From Bacteroidota bacterium (GTDB lineage Bacteria; Bacteroidota; Bacteroidia; B-17B0; Aurantibacillaceae), in contig JANYGR010000305.1 in the NCBI GenBank assembly GCA_025359355.1, positions 1 to 25,573 on the forward strand: a stretch of DNA of 25,573 nt, given 5' to 3'. Under the pieces are notes generated by a model, which was given only the letters and a program-made list of their open reading frames with translations, was not told where the DNA came from and did not search any database. A program made the position numbers and the translations under genes. How positions within the stretch are numbered: the first letter of the stretch is position 1; each line of letters begins with the position of its first letter. Positions 14,549 through 20,702 of this stretch are shown in pieces.

Positions 14549-14944
14549 ATGAAAAAATTAATGTTAGCAGCAGCCTTATTATCTTTCGGCTTGGCAGTGA
14601 ATGCAAAATCATCTTCTAATGAAGGTCAGTTAAAAACGGTATTTAATGAGCCTACATGGAAAAAATCCGAGACGGGTGCTTGGATGGGTGCAAAAAAAAC
14701 GTGGTATAAATTGAATCCAAAAGATGCATCAATATGGATGTCTATGGATGGTAAAAAATGGGACGTTGTAAAAGACGGCATGTGGCAAGATAAAGAAGGG
14801 AAGTGGCTTAAAATAGTTGATAAAGATCTTAAATGGTCTGCCGATGGTGGAAAAACATGGTCAACTGTACCAGAATGGAAATGGGAAGGCGGTGATGGTA
14901 AATGGTATAAATTTGATGCTAGTTGGAATGTATGGGTAGCTTAA
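14549..14944 (+). CDS. Small exported tryptophan-rich protein with Asp-box motif
   Basis: 131 residues; signal peptide MKKLMLAAALLSFGLAVNA (1-19). The mature chain of ~112 residues holds 14 tryptophans (W37, 45, 52, 63, 71, 79, 86, 96, 104, 110, 112, 119, 126, 129), mostly 6-11 residues apart. WSADGGKTWS (96-105) fits the Asp-box S-x-D-x-G-x-T-W found in beta-propeller hairpins, and SMDGKKW (65-71) is a near copy. The rest follows the same strand-turn pattern with lysines and glycines. This suggests a small repetitive beta-sheet fold exposing aromatic residues, possibly for carbohydrate or polymer binding; no family is recognised. It has a perfect 20-bp terminator after it and the ECF sigma gene next. 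Confidence 0.8.
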   Translation: MKKLMLAAALLSFGLAVNAKSSSNEGQLKTVFNEPTWKKSETGAWMGAKKTWYKLNPKDASIWMSMDGKKWDVVKDGMWQDKEGKWLKIVDKDLKWSADGGKTWSTVPEWKWEGGDGKWYKFDASWNVWVA

Positions 14945-14959
14945 TTTGATCTGTTTGAA

Positions 14960-15005
14960 TAAACAAAAAAACAGCAAAAATAATGTTTTGCTGTTTTTTT
15001 GTTTA
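14960..15005 (+). terminator. Perfect 20-bp hairpin terminator after the Trp-rich gene
   Basis: TAAACAAAAAAACAGCAAAA (14960-14979) and its exact reverse complement (14986-15005) enclose a 6-nt loop. The 3' arm includes a run of seven T residues. It works for transcripts from either strand and overlaps the -33 region of the following sigma-factor promoter. Confidence 0.9.
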
Positions 15006-15024
15006 TGTAATTATTGTATCTTTC
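14998..15024 (+). promoter_or_regulatory. Predicted promoter of the ECF sigma gene
   Basis: TTTG at 14998-15001 and TATCTTTC at 15017-15024 (TAnnTTTG with one mismatch), spacing 15, a little short. A start point near 15030 would leave almost no leader before the TTG start codon at 15035. This placement is the reason the TTG at 15014 is not accepted as the start. Confidence 0.45.
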
Positions 15025-15034
15025 GTTTATTATT

Positions 15035-15619
15035 TTGACGAGTAAACAAACATATCACCAAGACGAATTAATTAGTCTTATCAGAGAACGTAATCAAAAA
15101 GCGTTTGCGTATTTGTATGATAATTACTCACAAGCGTTATTCGCTGTTGTAGACTCCATCATTCATAATCAAGAAGAATCAGAGGATGTTTTACAAAATA
15201 CATTTTTGAAAATTTGGAATAATTTCGATAGTTATGATTCTAGTAAAGGGCGATTATATACATGGATGTTAAATATTGCTAGAAATTTAGCAATTGATAG
15301 TACTCGATCCAAGCACGAAAAAATAAAAAATAAAATCCAAGAAGCCACAGATTTCGTATATCATAAAAACAACTTATATACAGAAGATACGTTGCACGAA
15401 ACTATTGGATTAAAAAAAATGGTGGATAATTTAAAAGAGAATCAGCGAGAAATTATTGATTTAAGTTATTACCAAGGATATACACAGGAGGAGATTTCAA
15501 AAAAATTAAATATTCCTTTGGGAACAGTTAAAACTAATGTAAGACAAGCTCTTTTAATATTAAGAAATTTAGTAAAAGAGGATATTAATGTGAGCGAATT
15601 GCGTACAAAAAATGAGTAA
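15035..15619 (+). CDS. ECF-type RNA polymerase sigma factor (sigma-70 family)
   Basis: About 194 residues from a TTG at 15035; there is no in-frame ATG near the start, and an earlier TTG at 15014 lies over the predicted -7 box. Region 2 reads YDNYSQALFAVVDSIIHNQEESEDVLQNTF, then KIWNNFDSYDSSKGRLYTWMLNIARNLAIDSTR; region 4 reads LKENQREIIDLSYYQGYTQEEISKKLNIPLGTVKTNVRQALLILRNL. This two-region layout without regions 1 and 3 defines ECF sigma factors. Its end overlaps the next gene by eight bases, as sigma/anti-sigma pairs do. It may recognise its own promoter, but no target motif can be called from one window. Confidence 0.95.
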   Translation: MTSKQTYHQDELISLIRERNQKAFAYLYDNYSQALFAVVDSIIHNQEESEDVLQNTFLKIWNNFDSYDSSKGRLYTWMLNIARNLAIDSTRSKHEKIKNKIQEATDFVYHKNNLYTEDTLHETIGLKKMVDNLKENQREIIDLSYYQGYTQEEISKKLNIPLGTVKTNVRQALLILRNLVKEDINVSELRTKNE

Positions 15620-16223
15620 AGTTGAAGAATATATAAATTCTGGTATACTGGAAATGTATGTTTTAGGAAAGACAAGCCTAGAAGAGACAAACGATGTAAA
15701 TGAAATGGCTCATTTGTACGAAGAAATTCGTGTTGAAATAGAAGAGATTACTAATACATTATTAGCATACTCTGCAAACACACTGAAAAAACCGAGTGAT
15801 GGTTTAAGACCCTTTGTCCTAGCGGTGGTTGATTATACGGAACGATTAAAATCGGGAGAAGCAGTCACTGAGATTCCAACGCTTACTCATAACTCTAAAG
15901 TAGATGATTTTAAAGCTTGGACAGAGCGATCTGATATGTTCTTGCCAGACGATAGTGGAGATATGTATGCTAAAATAATAGGATTCACGCCTCAAGCTAC
16001 AACGGCTATTTCATGGGTAAAAACGGCATCTCCATTAGAAATACATGACAATGAATATGAGCGTTTTTTAATACTAGAAGGTACATGTGATGTTAAAATA
16101 GAAGATCAAGTACACCATTTGATGGCTGGAGATTATCTTCAGATCCCACTTCATAAAGCACATAGTTTAATAGTTACATCTAATATACCATGTAAATTTA
16201 TTTTACAAAGAGTAGCAGCCTAG
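15612..16223 (+). CDS. Putative soluble anti-sigma factor with C-terminal cupin domain
   Basis: 203 residues overlapping the sigma gene by eight bases. Residues 1-60 (EEYINSGILEMYVLGKTSLEE, NEMAHLYEEI) resemble the N-terminal sigma-binding part of Bacteroidota anti-sigma factors. A linker (60-115) follows, then a cupin fold (~118-203): IHDNEYERFLILEG with H145, N147 and E150 at ligand positions, and GDYLQIPLHKAHSL with H184. No transmembrane helix is seen, and the HX3CX2C zinc anti-sigma motif of ChrR/RsrA is missing; the only cysteines are C159 and C194. The design recalls ChrR (anti-sigma plus cupin) without its zinc domain. Activation by a metal, redox agent or small ligand is inferred. 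Confidence 0.8.
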   Translation: MSKVEEYINSGILEMYVLGKTSLEETNDVNEMAHLYEEIRVEIEEITNTLLAYSANTLKKPSDGLRPFVLAVVDYTERLKSGEAVTEIPTLTHNSKVDDFKAWTERSDMFLPDDSGDMYAKIIGFTPQATTAISWVKTASPLEIHDNEYERFLILEGTCDVKIEDQVHHLMAGDYLQIPLHKAHSLIVTSNIPCKFILQRVAA

Positions 16224-16234
16224 TTGTTTAGTTA

Positions 16235-17890
16235 CTAGTTTAATTTTTGTTGTATTGCATTCACGCAGTTTACGCCGTCCATGGCAGCACTTACGATTCC
16301 GCCCGCATAGCCTGCACCTTCAGCACAAGGATATAAATTTTTGAGTTGAATATGTTGTAAGGTTATTTTATCTCTTGGAATGCGAACGGGTGTTGATGTT
16401 CGAGATTCTACACCAACGATAATGGCTTCATTGGTAACATATCCCCTCATCTTATTATTAAAGGCTTTAAATCCCTGTTGTAAATTTGATACTATTTGTT
16501 TTCCTAATACGTCGCTCATTTGCACAGATGCCACTCCTGGCTGATAAGAGCAATTAATTAATTGTTTGCTTACTTTATTATTTGTAAAGTCTAATAAATT
16601 TTGCGCAGGTGCAGTTTGTGTTTTACCTCCCATTATCCAAGCTTGATGCTCAATGTCTTTTTGCAATTGCAATCCAGCGAGGGCTCCATGTTTTTTATAA
16701 GGCTCAAAATCTCTTAGTTCTAAACCTACAACAATTCCGCTATTAGCATAAGGATTATTTCGTTTTGATGGACTCCAACCATTTGTAACTATTTCATTTT
16801 GTGCCGTTGCGCAAGGCGCTATAATTCCGCCAGGACACATACAAAAAGAATACACTCCGTAATCTTTTGCTTGATGAACAAGGCTGTATGACGCTGCTGG
16901 TAGGTAATCACGCTTTTCAATAACTTCCTTAATGTTGTTGCAGCTGTATTGAATACCGTCAACATAATCTTGAGCATGTTCTACACGAACACCTAGTGCA
17001 AAAGGTTTTGCTTCTATCGCAATATTTTTTTTATCTAATAATTCATAAATATCTCGTGCCGAATGTCCTGTTGCTAATATGATGTTTGCACAGGGATGTT
17101 CAATTGTTGTGTGTTTCTCACTCTTCACCCCTTCGACTTCGCTCAGGGTGACAGCTCGAAGGGACAGACTTGAATCCATACTATTAGATTTCTCTATAAG
17201 TATTGATTTTACTGTGTCTCCAGTGTAATTAATATCAACTAATTTTGAATTGAAATGAATTTCGCCACCATGTTGTAATATGGTTTCGCGCATGAAACTA
17301 ATAATTTTTGGTAATTTATTAGTACCGATGTGAGGATGCGCATCAACTAAAATTTCGGTAGACGCACCATGAACTACAAATGTTTTTAAAATATGTTCGA
17401 TATCGCCTCTTTTACTTGATCGTGTATAAAGCTTGCCATCACTATATGTTCCAGCACCACCTTCGCCAAAGCAGTAATTACTTTCTTCGTTAATGAGGTG
17501 TAATTTATGAATAGCTGCTAAATCTCTTCTGCGTGCTTGTACATCTTTTCCTCGTTCAAATATAATAGGTTTGATACCTAATTCTAAACAGCGTAAGGCT
17601 GCATATAAACCAGCAGGACCTGCGCCAATAATTGTAATTGTGTGTTTAGACGTTGTCACGTCTTTGTAATCCATAACTATTGTTTCATCAACAACAGGCT
17701 CATTAATAATGACTTCAACTTTTAAATTAATTTTTATATTACGGGAACGCGCATCAATACTGCGTTTTAATGGCTTAACAAAAAAAGTGTCGCTTTCTTT
17801 TAATCCTAAACCTTCTCCAACTTCTTGTTTAAGAAGTTGTTCATTAAAGGCAATGTTAGGAGGGAGTACTAATTGTATTTCTTTTTTCAT
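16235..17890 (-). CDS. FAD-dependent dehydrogenase (COG2509-like) carrying an in-frame repeat
   Basis: 551 residues. An N-terminal domain (1-80) precedes the FAD Rossmann motif TITIIGAGPAGLYAALR (GxGxxG at G89, G91, G94) with FERG at 111-114. NYCFGEGGAGTYSDGKLYTRS, ILATGHSARDIY and the C-terminal CAEGAGYAGGIVSAAMDG are typical of this uncharacterised flavoprotein family of the cytoplasm. Substrate and partner are unknown. Residues ~237-258 (from SMDSSLSLRAVTLSEVEGV) are translated from an interspersed repeat (17126-17165) without breaking the frame. The gene follows the porT-like gene by 44 bases, same strand, and may share its transcript; it converges with the anti-sigma gene. Confidence 0.85.
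   Translation of the reverse strand: MKKEIQLVLPPNIAFNEQLLKQEVGEGLGLKESDTFFVKPLKRSIDARSRNIKINLKVEVIINEPVVDETIVMDYKDVTTSKHTITIIGAGPAGLYAALRCLELGIKPIIFERGKDVQARRRDLAAIHKLHLINEESNYCFGEGGAGTYSDGKLYTRSSKRGDIEHILKTFVVHGASTEILVDAHPHIGTNKLPKIISFMRETILQHGGEIHFNSKLVDINYTGDTVKSILIEKSNSMDSSLSLRAVTLSEVEGVKSEKHTTIEHPCANIILATGHSARDIYELLDKKNIAIEAKPFALGVRVEHAQDYVDGIQYSCNNIKEVIEKRDYLPAASYSLVHQAKDYGVYSFCMCPGGIIAPCATAQNEIVTNGWSPSKRNNPYANSGIVVGLELRDFEPYKKHGALAGLQLQKDIEHQAWIMGGKTQTAPAQNLLDFTNNKVSKQLINCSYQPGVASVQMSDVLGKQIVSNLQQGFKAFNNKMRGYVTNEAIIVGVESRTSTPVRIPRDKITLQHIQLKNLYPCAEGAGYAGGIVSAAMDGVNCVNAIQQKLN
17126..17165. repeat. Interspersed REP-like repeat inside the FAD dehydrogenase gene
   Basis: CCCTTCGA (17129-17136) and TCGAAGGG (17156-17163) are inverted arms around a 19-base loop. 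The 15-base core TTCGACTTCGCTCAG (17132-17146) recurs, with one change and in reverse orientation, at 21520-21534 in ileS. It is more GC-rich than its surroundings and is translated in frame. Confidence 0.85.
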
Positions 17891-17934
17891 GTTAGGGTGG
17901 AAGATGTTTATTCTTCAGAGTATTAATTCAAGTG

Positions 17935-18693
17935 TTATCCTTCAAACGTAATTGAAAAAATCACCATTTTAGAATTTATTTTATCAATACTGTTACTGAA
18001 AATATTATTTTGTTTTTGCAATAAATTTTTAGTGCCATTCAGTAGTTTTAATTCCAGACCCAATTTAAAATATTGTAAATAAAAATCGACACCTAATCCT
18101 CCGCTATAAAAATAATCGTCTCGTGTTAATTTTATAGCATCATCTAATTGATTGGCTCCTCCTGAAGTACCGCCGCCACCTTTCTTTTTGGATGCTAAAT
18201 CAAGCGTATAGCCACCACCAATAATGACATAAGCACCAAAATTATCTAAGCGTTTGGACTGTAATTTGAGTTCGAGTGGGAAAATTAAAAAAGTTGATTC
18301 AACACTTTTTTTATACACTTTAGTGCTGTCTCTCGCACCATTTTCTAATGTATATTCTAAATTACGGGAAGCGAAACTAATATTGGGAGTAAAGCGTAAT
18401 CGTAAATATTCGTGTATTCTAAAATCGGCAATAATACCTATTGCAAAACCAGGATCTGATTTTGTGTAAATCGTTTTCATGCCATATCTAACGCCATCAA
18501 TCACGCTATCTGGTAAAGCAGAATTTTTTACGGTATGAACTCTAAAGTCTGTTTTGTTATAAGCTAAAGCAAAACCGAAGTGTAATTTGTTTTTATAAAA
18601 CTTGGGTAAATTAACACCGCTCTCTTCTTTATGCTGCGCAACCACTTGATGAAACATCGAGCTTATAAACAGTATATAAAAAAGTTTTTTCAA
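17935..18693 (-). CDS. porT: Type IX secretion/gliding motility outer-membrane protein PorT/SprT-like
   Basis: 252 residues with signal peptide MKKLFYILFISSMFHQVVAQ; the start codon is TTG (18693), as no in-frame ATG exists between it and the preceding stop. The family's opening motif appears as KNKLHFGFALAYNKTDFRVH, followed by FAIGIIADFRIHEYLRLRFTPNISFASRNLEY, FLIFPLELKLQSKRLDN, and YSGGLGVDFYLQYFKLGLELKL, all characteristic of PorT/SprT barrels. These proteins are needed for type IX secretion; two proteins with sorting tails are encoded in this window. It lies 36 bases after lspA and 44 before the FAD gene on the same strand. A generic PorT-like beta-barrel with another role is possible. 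Confidence 0.8.
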   Translation of the reverse strand: MKKLFYILFISSMFHQVVAQHKEESGVNLPKFYKNKLHFGFALAYNKTDFRVHTVKNSALPDSVIDGVRYGMKTIYTKSDPGFAIGIIADFRIHEYLRLRFTPNISFASRNLEYTLENGARDSTKVYKKSVESTFLIFPLELKLQSKRLDNFGAYVIIGGGYTLDLASKKKGGGGTSGGANQLDDAIKLTRDDYFYSGGLGVDFYLQYFKLGLELKLLNGTKNLLQKQNNIFSNSIDKINSKMVIFSITFEG

Positions 18694-18729
18694 TGTTTAA
18701 TTAACGTTGTAATGAGTTGTTTTAGTATG

Positions 18730-19410
18730 CTAAATGGAAATATCATTCGTTGACGTTTCTTCTTTATCAGAATTTTCAATAACCATAGGAGTGATAGGGT
18801 GTACCGGTTTAAAAAACCATTTTTGAAATACTAATATAATCCCTACGCCGAAAGAAATAGCCATATCCGCCACATTAAAGATGGCATTAAAAAACTCAAA
18901 AGGTTCTCCTCCCCATATAGGAACCCAAGTAGGAAATCTACCTTGATAAATGGGAAAATAAAACATGTCTACAACCTGACCATGTAAAAAACCCGCGTAG
19001 CCACCACCAGCAGGCATAAATTGAGCAACATCGTAATCATTTGTTTCGCTAAATACTAAGCCATAAAAAGCAGAATCAATAATATTACCCAATGCGCCTG
19101 CTAAAATAAGAGCGACGCAAATAATAAACCCTTTGTGTTCGCCTTCATTCACTATTTTTTTGATATAGAAAATTCCAACAAAAACGGCTATAATTCTAAA
19201 TGCACTAAGGGCTAATTTCCCATAGTTACCGCCAAATTCCAAGCCAAATGCCATACCTGGATTTTCAGTAAAGGTTATTCGAAACCAATCACCTATTACT
19301 CGTGTTACTTCGCCATGAGGGTAGTGTGATTTTATATACAGTTTAATCGTTTGGTCAATGATTAAAACTGCTAATACAGTAAGGATAGGAAGTCTATATT
19401 TTTTAAGCAT
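18730..19410 (-). CDS. lspA: Signal peptidase II (prolipoprotein signal peptidase)
   Basis: 226 residues; removes lipoprotein signal peptides at the inner membrane. Four membrane helices are visible: ~8-24, ~64-84, ~92-112 and ~176-196. The catalytic aspartates appear in GNIIDSAFYG and FNVADMAIS. A TENPGMAFGL segment and VDMFYFPIY between are conserved family parts. The ~30-residue C-terminal tail (VHPITPMVIENSDKEETSTND) and a longer middle loop make it larger than the ~165-residue E. coli enzyme, as is common in Bacteroidota. It follows the DksA-like gene; its ATG stands only 15 bases from a hairpin terminator whose loop and second arm hold a promoter box. Confidence 0.95.
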   Translation of the reverse strand: MLKKYRLPILTVLAVLIIDQTIKLYIKSHYPHGEVTRVIGDWFRITFTENPGMAFGLEFGGNYGKLALSAFRIIAVFVGIFYIKKIVNEGEHKGFIICVALILAGALGNIIDSAFYGLVFSETNDYDVAQFMPAGGGYAGFLHGQVVDMFYFPIYQGRFPTWVPIWGGEPFEFFNAIFNVADMAISFGVGIILVFQKWFFKPVHPITPMVIENSDKEETSTNDISI

Positions 19411-19425
19411 AATGCCTGTAAAAGC

Positions 19426-19458
19426 AAAAAAGGTTATCCTGCAAAGATAACCTTTTTT
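19426..19458 (-). terminator. Hairpin terminator between the DksA-like gene and lspA
   Basis: AAAAAAGGTTATC (19426-19438) pairs perfectly with GATAACCTTTTTT (19446-19458) over a 7-nt loop; T-tracts occur on both strands. It should end ileS-dksA transcripts coming along the minus strand. Confidence 0.85.
19442..19449 (-). promoter_or_regulatory. Predicted -7 box for lspA inside the terminator hairpin
   Basis: The minus strand reads TATCTTTGCA, an exact TAnnTTTG, across the loop and part of one stem arm. A transcript starting near 19436 would lack one arm, so it would not form the terminator. No TTG was found at the -33 distance. Confidence 0.5.
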
Positions 19459-19484
19459 TGAGTTTATGGAATGTATTGTAAGTA

Positions 19485-20687
19485 TTACTGACTTAATTTA
19501 GCATCTATCCCTAAAGTAGCATGTGGTACTGAACGTAAACGCTCTTTTGGAATTAATTTCCCAGTGACACGACAAATACCGTATGTTTTGTTTTCAATAC
19601 GCATTAATGCATTTTTCAAGTTTACAATGTATTTTTCTTGACGAACAGCTAATTGTGCAGTTTCTTCTTTAGATAATACATCCGATCCATCTTCTAATAA
19701 TTTGAAAGAAGGCGAAGTATCGTCCGTTCCATGATTATCAGCATTTGATAAGGTTTGTTTTAACAAATCGTAATCGGTTTGTGCTTCTTTTAATTTTTCA
19801 AGAATTAATTCTTTAAACTCTAATAATTCTTTATCAGAATATCGGCTTCTATCATCCTTTGTATTCAAGAAAGGAGTAGGTTGAGGCGCTTGAGGTTTTT
19901 TAATTAAAGGTTTTGTAATATCAATATGCATTGGTCTGTTACGGATATATGATTCAGAACCTACGCTTCTTCCTTCATTTTTCTTTCTACGACCACGTCC
20001 ACGTTTTTCAGGAATTTCATCATCATCATCATCTAATGGAATACCACCACCCTCTAAATCCAATACGGGCGGACCATCTAAGTCGGCATCTAAAATAATA
20101 TCATCTTCCTCTTCAGGTTTTTCGTAATCATCTTTTACATCAACATCAGAATCATCTTCCTCTTCAGGCTCAATATCATCCTCTTCATCATCATCTCCCT
20201 TTTTACCTTTTTTCTTTCCTTTAGCAGCTTTAGCTACTGTTTTTCCACCCTTTTTAGCGATGGCATCAATAGGTTTTCCGGCTGTTTTAGGTTTTGTTAT
20301 TTCTTTAACAGTTTTTTTCTCAGGTTTAGCAGGTGCTTTTGCAACAGGCTTAACTATTTTTTTCTCAACTTTTTTAGGAGCGGGTTTAGTAGCTTTTGCT
20401 ACTGGTTTTGGTGCAGTTTTTTTAGTCACAGGTTTTGGTGCTGGTTTTGGTGCTGGTTTTTTGGCTACTACTTTTTTAGCAATAGCTTTTGGAGCAGGTT
20501 TCGTTGCTTTTTTAAGGGGTTTAGGAGTAGGTTTCGTTGCTTTTTTCACTGGTTTAGGCGCAGGCTTTACTGCTTTCTTCACTGGTTTAGGTGTAGGTTT
20601 TGTTGCTTTTTTAGCAGGCTTTGCAGCTACTTTTTTAGGAGCTGGTTTACTTACTTTTTTTGCCGGTTTTACAATTTTTTTTGCCAT
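19485..20687 (-). CDS. DksA/TraR-family protein with Lys/Pro/Ala-rich histone-H1-like N-terminal tail
   Basis: 400 residues in three parts. Residues 1-164 are Lys-Pro-Ala repeats (KPAPKPVKKA and variants), like histone H1 tails. Residues 165-225 are strongly acidic (DDDEEDDIEPEEEDD), followed by a basic RGRGRRKK patch (229-236) resembling an AT-hook. Residues ~285-400 are a DksA/TraR domain: coiled-coil LLEFKELILEKLKEAQTDYDLLKQTL, EETAQLAVRQEKYIVNLKNALMRIENKTYGICRVTGKLIP. The C4 zinc finger is degenerate: only C372 remains, with PHAT in place of the second CxxC. It may bind RNA polymerase and DNA; the mechanism is unknown. The gene begins 15 bases after the ileS stop, implying one transcript. 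Confidence 0.85.
   Translation of the reverse strand: MAKKIVKPAKKVSKPAPKKVAAKPAKKATKPTPKPVKKAVKPAPKPVKKATKPTPKPLKKATKPAPKAIAKKVVAKKPAPKPAPKPVTKKTAPKPVAKATKPAPKKVEKKIVKPVAKAPAKPEKKTVKEITKPKTAGKPIDAIAKKGGKTVAKAAKGKKKGKKGDDDEEDDIEPEEEDDSDVDVKDDYEKPEEEDDIILDADLDGPPVLDLEGGGIPLDDDDDEIPEKRGRGRRKKNEGRSVGSESYIRNRPMHIDITKPLIKKPQAPQPTPFLNTKDDRSRYSDKELLEFKELILEKLKEAQTDYDLLKQTLSNADNHGTDDTSPSFKLLEDGSDVLSKEETAQLAVRQEKYIVNLKNALMRIENKTYGICRVTGKLIPKERLRSVPHATLGIDAKLSQ
20298..20670 (-). repeat. Degenerate Lys/Pro/Ala-coding repeats
   Basis: Encodes imperfect tandem units such as KPAPKPVKKA and KPTPKPVKKA. Similar blocks recur at steps of about 10 codons between residues 30 and 70. Long repeats of this kind can change length by slippage. 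Confidence 0.7.
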
Positions 20688-20702
20688 GATAGCTGAAATA
20701 AA

